Under the pieces are notes generated by a model. It worked only from the letters and a program-made list of their open reading frames with translations, searched no databases and had not been told where the DNA came from. Shown here one piece after another: positions 1 to 7,845 of a DNA stretch of 34,289 nucleotides (positions are counted from its first letter, which is position 1; each line of letters begins with the position of its first letter). This stretch comes from Candidatus Parabeggiatoa sp. nov. 1 (GTDB lineage: Bacteria; Pseudomonadota; Gammaproteobacteria; Beggiatoales; Beggiatoaceae): contig QNER01000006.1 in NCBI GenBank assembly GCA_003646175.1, forward strand, positions 1-34,289, given 5' to 3'. Both the position numbers and the translations under genes were made by a program.

Positions 1-31
1 AAGAATCAATAACCATTAGTTTGTTACTCAA
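1..31 (-). CDS. VapC toxin, 5' end only (runs off the window)
   Basis: The first 31 bases, read on the minus strand, give a TTG start followed by about ten codons identical to the start of the VapC gene at 6882-7241 (SNKLMVIDS). The last codons of a VapB antitoxin (YNQN, stop) precede it with the same 4-base TTGA overlap as in the intact copy. Upstream of those few codons the antitoxin body is absent and dispersed repeat DNA follows. This is therefore the edge of a second, antitoxin-less copy. Whether the toxin continues intact lies outside the window. Confidence 0.75.
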   Translation of the reverse strand, partial: MSNKLMVIDS

Positions 32-45
32 TTTTGGTTGTAACC

Positions 46-240
46 TAGTGCACGATCGCGCAAGGATCGAGACCACCTCAACCAACAGCCAAAGCAGTTG
101 TCTGAAAGCTCAAGTCCCCTGAAGGGGACTAAAAAATTCCAACTGTTGGGGCGAGTCCCCTTTAGGGGACTTAAGCTTTTAGCCATGAGCTTTAGCTCAT
201 GGTGGGTGGTCTTGATATTTTCGCTCGAATGTACTAGTTT
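46..240. repeat. Dispersed repeat R2 (ACTAGT-bounded, GC-rich hairpins)
   Basis: This copy is in inverse orientation to those at 18519-18891 and 3226-3386. Shared parts are the GATCG-rich end, an ACCACC block, a TGTCTGAAAGC block, a short internal hairpin (here AAGTCCCCT/AGGGGACT, twice) and a terminal ACTAGT. The internal hairpin differs between copies while the ends are conserved, as in small non-autonomous elements. The open reading frame crossing it has no protein-like character and I do not call it a gene. Confidence 0.6.
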
Positions 241-344
241 GAAGCAAGTCCATGAGACGCGACTTTGATAAGGCATGAGAGAACTGAGTAGTGGATAGCC
301 ACGCACCAAAATCTCAAATTCTGAAAATTCTGATTCAGACAAAA

Positions 345-363
345 GGGTGCGTAAGACGCACCC
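345..363. repeat. Small perfect hairpin
   Basis: GGGTGCGT, loop AAG, ACGCACCC. It is followed by the decamer TACGCTTGCT, which recurs at many repeat borders in this window (for example near 6830, 7826 and 7842). Its role is unknown. It lies beyond the 3' end of dsrL with the R1 repeat between them. Confidence 0.6.
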
Positions 364-369
364 TACGCT

Positions 370-525
370 TGCTATCGTAAGGAAAACCGACGAGATAGTT
401 TGGTAAGCGTTTTTCGTTTAGGGTAGGATGGGCAGAACTTTCGTTGCATCCATCATTTTTGATCATGTTGAATTATGATGGGGGCAACGAAAAGTATGGG
501 GTTCGCATAGCCCACTTTGAGAATT
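370..525. repeat. Dispersed repeat R1, copy 1
   Basis: R1 starts near TTTCTATCGTAA and contains AGTTTGGTAAGCGTTTTT, then a long hairpin whose arms carry CGTTACATCCATCAT-like and ATGATGGGCGTAACG-like sequences. This copy sits 17 bases beyond the dsrL stop on the minus strand, so its hairpin may also end dsrL transcription. Other copies are at 6667-6850, 8787-8940 and 9498-9648, with fragments at about 4120-4168 and 12290-12390. Confidence 0.65.
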
Positions 526-541
526 TCACCCTAAAGTGGCA

Positions 542-2467
542 TCACAACAGCCCCATCTGGATGTACCCGGTTGGACAAACATCTTTACATATATGACAGC
601 CAACGCACTTAGCGTAGTCAGTATCAACGTAGCGCCCCATGACATGTTGGTCATTTTTCACGCGAAATACCGCATTTTGCGGGCAGTAAGTGATACAGTT
701 TTTGCATTCAAAGCACATACCGCAACTCATGCAGCGGTTGGCTTCGGCAATGGCCGGTTTTTCTGTTAGCCCAATAAAACGTTCCTTAAAGTTGCCTAGT
801 ACCTGCTCCGAGGTGATTTTAACCTCTTCACGCGGGTGAAGAGGTTCGTAGGAAAAATGGCCTAAGAAGAGTCGTTCACTATGAATGACCTCGCTGGATG
901 AACGCTCTTCGTAGTTGTGAACGGCAAAATTAGAACAGCCGGTGCCCCAAGTCTCTTGATGATCGTATTCGTCCGGTTGCAGATTGTGGGCCTGTAGTTC
1001 TTGAAGTAGGCTGAAGTGATGAACGTCTACCTTCGGGCGAACTGAAATTTCTTTACCCATCAGGTAGTGATCCATACTCTCGACTGCAATGAAGGCATGG
1101 CCAATTGCCGTGGTCAACAAATGTGGTTTGACCGCGTCTCCACCTACGAAATGGCCGGGCTTGGATACCACTTGATACGTTTTGTCAGAACCTATCTGGC
1201 CCCGGCCATTATCAAGTTCTTCAATGCCAGTATAATCACCGTTCTGGCCGGTGGCTCCGACAATCATGGTACACTCAATATTAAATTCCTGACCTTCCCT
1301 TGGCACCATTTTGCCGTTTACCCAATCTACCGGCATCACCCTCAGCGCGGTAGCCCGACCGTCTTCGCCTCGAATGACTTCTAACGGTGCCAAGCTCTCG
1401 TGAATTTCCACACCCTCGGAAATAATGGCCTCCAATTCGTGTTTAGTCGCCGGTGCCTTTGAAATGGGACGACGGTAGACAATCCACACATCCGCGCCTT
1501 GTCGGCGAGCCGCTGATGCTATGTCGTGGACGGTGTGACCCAAGATCACATTTTCCGGGCGATCTTTTTCGTGGCTATGAGAAATATGGCCTATACGCCG
1601 GGCTACCGCTGCCACGTCCATAGCGGTATCGCCACCACCGACAACCAAGATGCGGCCCGATAAGTGTTGTAGCCGCCCTTCATTAAATGCGCGTAAAAAC
1701 GCCATGCCATCAACGCAATTTGGCGCATCCGCACCGGGGATAGGCAATGCTTTGCCCGATGTGGCACCGATCCCCCAGAAAATGGCATCGTATTCCTTTT
1801 CCAATTGCTCAATGGTAACGTCAGTGCCTACGCGGGTATTCAATTTTACCTCAACCCCCATATCAAGGATTCGCTTGATCTCGTGTTCAAGAACATCGCG
1901 GGGTACGCGGTAACCGGGGATGCCGAAGCACATCATGCCACCGAGCGCGTTATATTCCTCAAAAATAGTACAGCTATGTCCCCGGCAGCGCATAAAATAC
2001 GCGGCCGCCAAGCCGGCCGGCCCACCACCGACAATGGCCAATTTTTTGCCAGTCTCATGCGCCGGTTTGGGGAAGGTAAGATTGTTTTCCCGCGCCCAAT
2101 CACCGATGTATTGCTCAATCGAGTTGATGCCAACATGGTTTTCCACTTCGTTGCGATTACAACCGTCTTGGCAAGGTGCGGGACAGACGCGACCCATAAT
2201 GGCCGGGAAAGGGTTGGCCTCAGTCATGCGCCGAAATGCGTATTCCTCCCACTGCATTCCCTTTGGGGGTTTGTCCAGTCCACGTACAATAAGTAGCCAG
2301 CCACGGATATCGTGACCGGAGGGGCAACTTGCTTGGCAGGGTGGTGTGCGATGCACATACGTCGGGCAGAGGTAGGACTCTCCTGACTCAATGACATCTT
2401 TATTCCATTTCAAGTGTGCGCTGTCGTTGTCTTTGTAACGCCGGAATGTGAAATTGACTTCATTCAT
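542..2467 (-). CDS. dsrL: DsrL: NAD(P)H-dependent iron-sulfur flavoprotein of the reverse Dsr pathway
   Basis: The protein is 641 residues, close to the roughly 650 usual for DsrL. It has the GltD-like plan: N-terminal cysteine clusters (C44, C48, C95, C99, C103), an FAD-binding GGGPAG motif near residue 147, a second Rossmann motif GGGDTAMD near 277, then a DsrL-type C-terminal ferredoxin domain with two 4Fe-4S motifs (CMSCGMCFEC and CVGCHICKDVC). In sulfur oxidisers DsrL supplies or accepts electrons for reverse sulfite reductase DsrAB in the cytoplasm. The start at 2467 follows a GGAGG eight bases upstream. The reading frame is intact. No other dsr gene is adjacent, whereas dsrL usually sits between dsrK and dsrJ. 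A plain glutamate synthase small subunit is less likely because that lacks the C-terminal ferredoxin domain. Confidence 0.87.
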   Translation of the reverse strand: MNEVNFTFRRYKDNDSAHLKWNKDVIESGESYLCPTYVHRTPPCQASCPSGHDIRGWLLIVRGLDKPPKGMQWEEYAFRRMTEANPFPAIMGRVCPAPCQDGCNRNEVENHVGINSIEQYIGDWARENNLTFPKPAHETGKKLAIVGGGPAGLAAAYFMRCRGHSCTIFEEYNALGGMMCFGIPGYRVPRDVLEHEIKRILDMGVEVKLNTRVGTDVTIEQLEKEYDAIFWGIGATSGKALPIPGADAPNCVDGMAFLRAFNEGRLQHLSGRILVVGGGDTAMDVAAVARRIGHISHSHEKDRPENVILGHTVHDIASAARRQGADVWIVYRRPISKAPATKHELEAIISEGVEIHESLAPLEVIRGEDGRATALRVMPVDWVNGKMVPREGQEFNIECTMIVGATGQNGDYTGIEELDNGRGQIGSDKTYQVVSKPGHFVGGDAVKPHLLTTAIGHAFIAVESMDHYLMGKEISVRPKVDVHHFSLLQELQAHNLQPDEYDHQETWGTGCSNFAVHNYEERSSSEVIHSERLFLGHFSYEPLHPREEVKITSEQVLGNFKERFIGLTEKPAIAEANRCMSCGMCFECKNCITYCPQNAVFRVKNDQHVMGRYVDTDYAKCVGCHICKDVCPTGYIQMGLL

Positions 2468-2737
2468 TTGTCTTTCCTCCGTTGTTTATTGTGGTATTTG
2501 AAGCAACAAGGCTTGACCTTTGGGCTTAAGATAAAAATCAGTGGTAGTACTTGGCACTGGGGCAACTAATAATAATATACCAAAGGCAACCACAAGGGAT
2601 TGCCCCATTGGTGGTATATTAAATTTTTGGATTTGCCTGTGGGGTCGTGGCTATCGGTGAAAAATTATGTCCCAAACCTCGATAGGTCAGCCAAACCTCT
2701 CTCGGTTTTTGCATAGGTAAAAAACTTTTTTGGGTAA

Positions 2738-2856
2738 CTATAGCACTTTCCGATTGAATAAACTACACTTAAAAATTCCATGCGAAGACTGGATTACCGC
2801 GTCAAAGGAATGACGCAATGCGAATTTTGTACTTAACTGAATCGGAAAACGCTATA
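2738..2856. repeat. MITE-like inverted-repeat element, 119 bp
   Basis: The two ends are imperfect inverted copies: TATAGCACTTTCCGATT on the left, and on the right a sequence whose complement begins TATAGCGTTTTCCGATT. There is no coding content. It lies in the long stretch upstream of dsrL. Confidence 0.45.
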
Positions 2857-2871
2857 TAATAGGTAATAGGT

Positions 2872-3045
2872 TAATGGCACGCACGATAGGAAAATCCCCC
2901 GAACAAAGGGGTGATGATTTTATACCCATTTTCAAATGATTGTTTGCCCTGCTTTTCATAATTCCTAATTCGCTATAGAAGTTTTTCTAGAAAATCTTTA
3001 GGCACGAACACACATTCAGTTATTTGTCTATCGTGCGTGCCATTA
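2872..3045. mobile_element. MITE-like element, 174 bp, perfect 18-bp terminal inverted repeats
   Basis: The left end TAATGGCACGCACGATAG (2872-2889) is the exact complement of the right end (3028-3045). Both flanks carry AGGTAATAGG (2861-2870 and 3045-3054). This may be a target-site duplication, though the flank is itself a heptamer-type repeat (GGTAATA). The interior has no open frame of note. The rest of 2468-3434 also lacks a gene: it holds this element, the one at 2738-2856, GGTAATA/TTACCCA heptamers and an R2 copy. Confidence 0.6.
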
Positions 3046-3225
3046 GGTAATAGGTAATAAGGCTTGGCAAACTTCCTACGGCAGTATCAAAGTGTCCAAA
3101 AGTCTCTGTTTGGCCACCGGCTGAATTTTGCTAAAGCCGCGCAGATCGCCCATTACCCATTACCCCGACAAGCCCATTCACCCTATCCCATTAAATGGCC
3201 CCAGTGCCAGCATTGATATGTTTGG

Positions 3226-3386
3226 ATGGCTAGTGCAGGATAGCAGAAATATCCTTTCGAGGCTAAAGTTTCTTCGATCCTTTAGCCTCGAAACCACCCC
3301 GAAATCCGATTTTCCCCCAAAATCGGATTTCTTGCCTAATTTTTTGGTGGTACCGAAACTTCCGCTCTCCAGCACTAGCAAACTGT
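3226..3386. repeat. Dispersed repeat R2, divergent copy
   Basis: It begins CTAGTGCAGGATAGCAGAAAT and ends CTCCAGCACTAG, with an ACCACCCCGAAA block and an internal hairpin built from CGAGGCTAAAG/CTTTAGCCTCG-type arms. A second hairpin (AATCCGATTTT/AAAATCGGATT) follows. Ends and order match the copies at 18519-18891. Confidence 0.5.
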
Positions 3387-3434
3387 CTAAAACGCTTGCT
3401 ATTGGAGTTCCCATCGTTAAGGAAAACCTACGAG

Positions 3435-3545
3435 CTAACCTTTTGCTTTCCAATTCAAGATACCTAATTGTTCCACTAATAAATTCCATCCTTCACGAAT
3501 AATGGCAACGCTATCAGTCGTCGGTATAGCAACGGTTAAGTTCAT
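3435..3545 (-). pseudogene. PIN-partner small protein, internally deleted copy
   Basis: The first 28 codons match the family member at 12566-12787 (MNLTVAIPTTDSVAIIREGW start, then NLLVEQLGI). The frame then jumps directly to the family's last codons (NWKAKG, stop). About 37 residues in the middle are missing but the frame is kept, leaving a 36-residue product. The start overlaps the 3' end of the dead PIN gene upstream, as in the copy at 12.8 kb. It is most likely non-functional because the conserved middle (VLIERGKGDTVQEIADYWGN) is gone. Confidence 0.7.
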
Positions 3546-4029
3546 TCAAAGTTCTCCGTTTTCCAGTTTTTAAGGCGAAACGTATTGGGTTCCTCACAGA
3601 ATATTTAGCTAAACGACGGTAGCACTTAGCTTGTTTCATTTGTGTGACCTTTTTATCACCAGAAAGAAAATAGCGAGCGTTACCGATAATCGCCGAAGCA
3701 ACATGTAAAGCATCACGCGCTTTTATTTGACACGGTGTTTCTAATTGTTGGCCCAATTTTAAAATTTCATCTGAGCTGTCAACATGATAAGATGATAAAG
3801 TCAAATAGTTTTCAACTTTAGCCGGTTTTTATTTTTCAAAGATGTTGTAGACTTCAAACATAACAATATCTGAACAAAGCAGGGTAAAGCGTTTCATTTT
3901 TATAGCCTGAATAATTTCAAGGCAAGCATTGGCTTATTTTTGAATATTAGGTTTGGTTTGATCATCAAAAAGACGCGAAGACATGTTGGTGTCAAAATAA
4001 ACTCAAATGGCATTGATATTAGATAAATG
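3542..4029 (-). pseudogene. PIN-domain toxin, dead copy (three stops, no start)
   Basis: Read on the minus strand this is a close relative of the PIN gene at 12784-13294, with recognisable DTNM and KARDALHVASAI motifs. It has three in-frame stops: after the NINAI segment, before ANACLEI, and after NIFEK. The ribosome site and GTG start present at 13.3 kb are missing here, apparently through a 24-base deletion between two ATTTA copies. The C-terminus has lost the SYHQTYF segment and is then frameshifted into the next gene. PIN proteins are Mg-dependent RNases, usually toxins of type II toxin-antitoxin pairs. Confidence 0.8.
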
Positions 4030-4169
4030 TTATTAGCATCATGATTGTTTGGGAAAAAACCATGAGATATAGCACTTGTTAAGGTTTTCGTTATGAAGGA
4101 ACGCCAATTCATGGTGATGGTAATTCAATGAATTTGTTGGACTTTCTATCGTAAGGAAAACCGACGAAC

Positions 4170-4511
4170 TTATGCCACCGCAAATCCAGTCAGAGGCCGT
4201 CTTTTTGGGTTACGAAAACCTAAGACAATCTCATCATTGGAAACGCCCGCCTTCAATAACTCTGTAGCAATACCATTTTCAGTCCAATCTGGTTGCATCC
4301 AAATTTTTTCATTGTGTAAACGAAGATGAAGGGTAATGCCATGCACGCGATGAGAATGAAGCCAGCCTACTTGTAGCCAAAGATATTGATCGTGTTCTTC
4401 ATCAAAGCTCAGAAGTGTATCCATTTCTTGAGTACACTGACGTGCTACGATGTTGGCATGTTGAGTTAAGAGACTTTTAATCAAGCGACGGTATTGAGTG
4501 GTTTTGTCCAT
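4170..4511 (-). CDS. xisI: XisI family protein (fdxN-element excision controlling factor)
   Basis: The protein is 113 residues, the usual XisI length. It has the family start MDKTTQYRRLIKSLLTQ, a central WLQVGWLHSHRVHGITLHL strand region and the family ending (GVSNDEIVLGFRNPKRR...FAVA). XisI was named as an accessory factor for excision of the Anabaena fdxN element. Its many copies elsewhere, always next to XisH, have no proven function. The start overlaps the end of xisH by about 30 bases. The frame is intact although xisH is broken. Confidence 0.85.
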   Translation of the reverse strand: MDKTTQYRRLIKSLLTQHANIVARQCTQEMDTLLSFDEEHDQYLWLQVGWLHSHRVHGITLHLRLHNEKIWMQPDWTENGIATELLKAGVSNDEIVLGFRNPKRRPLTGFAVA

Positions 4512-4907
4512 TTCACAATCTCCTCAGTTTCGACATTGACGATGATAAAAGGTAATTGGTGCCGCTTTATTATAAACTGATAAGCCTTTTGCTGAAATAT
4601 CTCATTGTCGATTTCGCTGCTAATAGCGAGATAAAGTTGGCATTCTGGTTCGGTGACTTCCAAAAAATTTTTGTATATTTCGTATTGTCCTAATGCTACT
4701 TTCAAATCAGTCAACGGTGACGGATTGATAAAACTTTTGACTTCTACTACAATCTTGCGACTTTATTTTTCGGCAGCCATATTCGGCACCCAAATCAGCA
4801 TAAACGGTCACTTCTTCATATCTTATCGTGTACGGTTCATGCGTGATTTTCCATCCATCTTTGATGAGGGCGTTTTTAACAGCATCATGAATAATGTATT
4901 TAGCTGG
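4481..4907 (-). pseudogene. xisH: XisH family protein, broken (lost start, frameshift, stop)
   Basis: The N-terminal part (AKYIIHDAVKNALIKDGWKI, YTIRYEEVTVYADLGAE) and the C-terminal part (RKIVVEVKSFINPSPLTDLK ... IVNVETEEIVKW) are both clearly XisH, but they lie in different frames. There is a one-base loss after LGAE and an in-frame TAA just before RKIVVEVK. The codon where the family's first Met falls is AGG instead of ATG. XisH has a PD-(D/E)XK-like nuclease core (D...EVK). At least three independent lesions make this a pseudogene. Confidence 0.85.
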
Positions 4908-5181
4908 CCTATAAAAAAAACTATTGATTCTATTGAGTTTTACCAAATAAAACCGATGAAAATGGCTTGCCTTCATAGTTGCAACAAAACCATTTGTGAC
5001 AGAGCCATGAAACTAGGCTGACGAATAGATATGATAAAAGGTGAAATGTAGATATTCGCGCCTCGGGGGGGAAGTAGTTGTGGTGGGTGCTGCATAGTTC
5101 TATCCGCCCTACGCTTGTACCAAAGCCCGCAACGCTTGCCAAAAATCCCCCAAGTCTTTGAGAAATGATTGAGTCTCAAAT

Positions 5182-5357
5182 TCCCACGCCCGTGCGTTCA
5201 TCGTTATACATAAGTCAAAACGTAGGGTGGGCAAAGTCTTTTTTTTGCCCACCATTTTCAAGGGGCCGGCAAAAAAGTTCTTGCCAGCTCCTACAAATAT
5301 GATTTAAAATAAAATGCTTAAATACTTATGTATAACGATGAGCGCCCGTGCGTGGGA
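5182..5357. mobile_element. MITE-like element, 176 bp, 33-bp terminal inverted repeats
   Basis: The left arm 5182-5214 and right arm 5325-5357 are inverted copies, differing only in the GCG/CCC block near the outer end. Both contain CTTATGTATAACGATGA (or its complement) and end in TCCCACG/CGTGGGA. The interior has a separate hairpin built on GTGGGCAAA/TTTGCCCAC. A solitary right arm of the same element occurs at 21268-21299, next to the second copy of the nuclease gene. Confidence 0.65.
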
Positions 5358-5377
5358 ACTGCTAAGGGATAAATAAA

Positions 5378-6436
5378 TTAGTGAGGTTTTTTGTGTGCCG
5401 ACAAATATTCTTTAATCACTTCTGGTGGAACTCCAAAGTGTTTGAACACCTCTTCGACGGGAGGCAAATTTAAGATTTCCTCGACGGGAAGCCCACTCAA
5501 TCGTTCCTGGGGACTGAGCAAATGAACATGCGCTTTGGCATAGTCTCGCTCAAAATCTTCCCAAGTATAAGGCATAACAACCTCCTCTTTTAAATACAGT
5601 TCATACAACTGATTGAGCAACTGTTTGCCTTTAGGATGATGCCAACAATAGTGATTATTCCCATAGGCTCCCGTTATCCGCGACTCCGCTATACAGATGC
5701 CATAACGCATTGTGTTTCTGTTTAGAAATCTCACTGGTCACAATCAGCCGTATCATGTTCATTAGACATTATATCGATTTAATCTTAAGCTTACCCTAGG
5801 TTTCACCTAGGGCTATTCAAATTCAACCCCTACGGGGTTGTCCCGGTTTTTCCAGGTGTGTGTTATTAAGGGTATTTTTAATACACCAACCCTGAAGGGG
5901 TTGAATGTGAATAGCCCTAGGTGAAACCTAGGGTTTTGATTGATCTAACATTCGGTATAATGTCTATTCCCCAGAATATCTCATAGACACCTGGCACTAT
6001 TTTTTTGACTGCCTGTTTCAAAATCGCTTCAAGCCTCGCTGACTCAAGGTTTAAGCCCGCAACCAGACTTTTCTGGTATCCCTTGATTTGACCGGTTAAT
6101 TATTTGTTGAGGAAAACGGGTAGAAACCGCATAGAGCCGAAAATGCTCTTTTGGCAATAATTTGTTCAGGGACGGACTGACTTGCTTTCGATAAATCACA
6201 TAACTGCTAATCAGTTCATTGATGGCCCAACTATCTAGCGGTTCCCAGAGCGATTTGTACGTCAATAGATTATGTTCAGACAGATTATCTAATCCATCGG
6301 GCACCTCTTTAAGCGGTTTGCCTTCGGATTTTTTAATAATCACTACATCCAAATATTGTTGCTGTAGTGATAACGATTTTTCTAACTCCACTTCATAGTT
6401 TGATTCGAGACCAAATAGGTGATGCCAGTCAATCAT
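5378..6436 (-). pseudogene. PD-(D/E)XK-like nuclease gene, interrupted by an inserted element
   Basis: The N-terminal part (from 6436, start IDWHHLFGLESNYEVELEK, then QQQYLDVVIIKK, DGLDNLSEHNLLTYKSLWEP) and the C-terminal part (HNALWHLYSG, then in another frame PKGKQLLNQLYELYLKEE, MPYTWEDFERDY, LLSPQERLSGLPVEE) belong to one family of proteins with about 250-300 residues and C-terminal LSPEERLxGL repeats. The E...D...IIKK pattern fits a PD-(D/E)XK core (inferred). A roughly 200-bp inverted-repeat element sits in the middle at 5764-5966, right after VYEIFWGIDII. There are also frameshifts after RFPQQ and after the HLYSG segment. A second, differently truncated copy lies at 21310-21827. Confidence 0.7.
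5764..5966. mobile_element. MITE-like palindromic element inside the nuclease pseudogene
   Basis: The outer ends TAGACATTATA/TATAATGTCTA are inverted. The inner arms contain ACCCTAGGTTTCACCTAGGG and its complement, followed by CTATTCA(A)ATTCAACCCCT-type arms, so most of the element can fold on itself. It splits the coding sequence between GIDII and RLIV. Part of the outer inverted repeat may be host sequence, so the exact borders are uncertain. A further AGGTTTCACC fragment occurs near 21901. Confidence 0.6.
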
Positions 6437-6466
6437 CTGTTTTACCTATCAATGCTAATTGGTATG

Positions 6467-6589
6467 TCATTTGGCTTTCCTAAATAGTGCTTGAATCATT
6501 ACGTTGGTATCAAGCTGTTTATTCGTCGGTGTGTCAATGATTAACGAAAGTGCTACGGAACCCAGTTTTACCCGTTCAAATTCTAGCAT
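6467..6589 (-). CDS. Possible 40-residue protein, doubtful
   Basis: A short frame starting MLEFERVKLGSVALSLIIDT and containing LDTNVMIQALF lies 30 bases upstream of the nuclease pseudogene on the same strand. LDTNVMI resembles the start of a PIN domain, so this could be the relic of a PIN gene 5' end joined to something else. Length and context do not allow a firm call. Confidence 0.25.
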   Translation of the reverse strand: MLEFERVKLGSVALSLIIDTPTNKQLDTNVMIQALFRKAK

Positions 6590-6666
6590 AAGTCACTCAT
6601 TGGGAGAGGTTTTCGCGTGGTAACCAGAAGTGGAAAACACGGTATCATTATAACAAAACACCAATT

Positions 6667-6850
6667 TATGGTGTTGATAATTCAATGAATGTGTTGGACT
6701 TTCTATCGTAACGCAAACCGATAAGAGAGTTTGGTAAGCGTTTTTCGTTTGGGGTAAAAAGGGTGAATTTTCGTGACATCCATCATCAAAACTATTGTGA
6801 TGGGTTTCGTGTAACGAAGCCCATCCTACGCTTGCTACGAAACGCTTTCT
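6667..6850. repeat. Dispersed repeat R1, copy 2
   Basis: It carries GTTGGACTTTCTATCGTAACG, AGTTTGGTAAGCGTTTTTCG and the hairpin arms around CATCCATCA/TGATGGGTTTCGTGTAACG, ending at CCTACGCTTGCT. It follows the vapC stop region on the minus strand and accounts for most of the 6590-6881 gap. Confidence 0.65.
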
Positions 6851-6881
6851 TATTTTTCACTTAATGTCTGTTTTACTAAAG

Positions 6882-7241
6882 TCATTGCCTTTGAACAATT
6901 GAAACTTTTGCCAAAGCATAAGAGAAACAATCACCAAAGTTTAAAGCGGCTGGATGTCGTCCTTTGCCATAAGTACGGAATGCAACACGGGTGATTTCAG
7001 CCTGTTCAGCGGTGACAGGTTCTATTTTCATGTGTGCTTTAGACAGTAACAAATCCAGTTTGCGTCCACCTTCTTCACCGTATCGGGATTCAATCACGAT
7101 TGAAGTTTCCAACAATGAGGCGGCTGACATAAGCCGAGTTGAATCATTTTCAATAGCCGCTGCAAAACGTCCAGCGTCTGGTTCATCACATAAAATGGCA
7201 ATAATTGCTGAAGAATCAATAACCATTAGTTTGTTACTCAA
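6882..7241 (-). CDS. vapC: VapC-type PIN toxin, C-terminus frameshifted
   Basis: It starts with TTG overlapping the vapB stop by four bases. PIN acidic residues are visible in VIDSSA (D8), LLETSIVIE (E45) and NFGDCFSYALA (D102). After YALAKVS the frame runs to a premature end (IVQRQ). The expected ending LFKGNDFSKTDIK is still readable in a neighbouring frame at about 6857-6890. A small deletion has therefore removed the last conserved strand, including the fourth acidic position (GND). VapC toxins are ribonucleases that stop translation. This copy is probably weakened or dead while its antitoxin is intact. Confidence 0.82.
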   Translation of the reverse strand: MSNKLMVIDSSAIIAILCDEPDAGRFAAAIENDSTRLMSAASLLETSIVIESRYGEEGGRKLDLLLSKAHMKIEPVTAEQAEITRVAFRTYGKGRHPAALNFGDCFSYALAKVSIVQRQ

Positions 7242-7477
7242 TTTTGGTTGTAATTTAGTATTTCTTCAGGACGACGATTGTCCAATACGGGCAGTGCCGC
7301 ACATTGTTTACCAATTTGTAACCGTTCATCTTTTAGAGAAATGGCTCGCTTTTCTTTCTCTTTTTTGAGTCGTTCCCGCAACGCATTTAAGACCGCTTGT
7401 GTCAGTGTTTCACCGGTATAAGCTATCAGTTCTTGAACCAACCGTTCTGCGTCTGGATGGTTGACGGTTAATGCCAT
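7238..7477 (-). CDS. vapB: VapB-type antitoxin (Rv0623-like)
   Basis: The protein is 79 residues: MALTVNHPDAERLVQELIAY, then TGETLTQAVLNALRERLKKE, which is the ribbon-helix-helix DNA-binding part of this family. The tail binds and neutralises VapC. A good ribosome site (AGAGGAAAA) lies upstream of 7477. The stop overlaps the vapC TTG start (TTGA), the standard translational coupling for vapBC. The operon is expected to repress itself through this protein. No operator palindrome was identified with confidence. Confidence 0.85.
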   Translation of the reverse strand: MALTVNHPDAERLVQELIAYTGETLTQAVLNALRERLKKEKEKRAISLKDERLQIGKQCAALPVLDNRRPEEILNYNQN

Positions 7478-7613
7478 ACTTGTTTTCCTCTGTGTTTAAA
7501 ATGATGAAACCGTTGCTGATACCGATTTTGGTTTCATCAAACTGTCTAAAATGTTTGCTATTGGAGTTTCCATCGTTAAGGAAAACCTACGGGCTAACCT
7601 TTTGCTTTCCAAT

Positions 7614-7805
7614 TCATAATTTGTCTTTTATGCCGCTATTTCCCCAATAGTCTGCTATTTCTTGTACGGTATCACCTTTGCCCCGTTCAATTAATACAAT
7701 AAATTGTACTGCCTTTTTAAGGCCTAATTGTTCCATTAATAAATTCCATCCTTCACGAATAATGGCAACGCTATCAGTCGTCGGTATAGCAACGGTTAAG
7801 TTCAT
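7614..7805 (-). CDS. PIN-partner small protein, orphan copy with altered end
   Basis: The 63-residue product starts MNLTVAIPTTDSVAIIREGW and has the conserved FIVLIERGKGDTVQEIADYW core. Compared with 12566-12787, about ten bases (the ATCCATAACC region) are missing near the end, so the protein stops early after GIKDKL. Here it is not preceded by its PIN partner but by another toxin-antitoxin pair, so it has been separated from its toxin. The role is inferred from the 12.8 kb arrangement: a small protein translated directly after a PIN toxin, possibly its antitoxin. Confidence 0.65.
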   Translation of the reverse strand: MNLTVAIPTTDSVAIIREGWNLLMEQLGLKKAVQFIVLIERGKGDTVQEIADYWGNSGIKDKL

Positions 7806-7845
7806 TCAAAGTTCTCCGTTTTTTCACCCTACGCTTGCTTTCACC

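Noticed and set aside
250-257. Walker A-like GTSGVGKT in the caspase protein (residue numbers) as a sign of an active STAND ATPase
   Set aside because: The motif lies in the linker before the STAND-like region, which shows FIYGDNSEYGEF at the P-loop place; no Walker B was seen.
28-342. 104-residue minus-strand frame
   Set aside because: It is R2 repeat DNA plus the last codons of a vapB copy; the amino acid pattern is not protein-like.
3128-3502. 124-residue plus-strand frame and its 103-residue opposite
   Set aside because: Both cross an R2 repeat and the 3' part of the deleted PIN-partner gene; no start signal or family.
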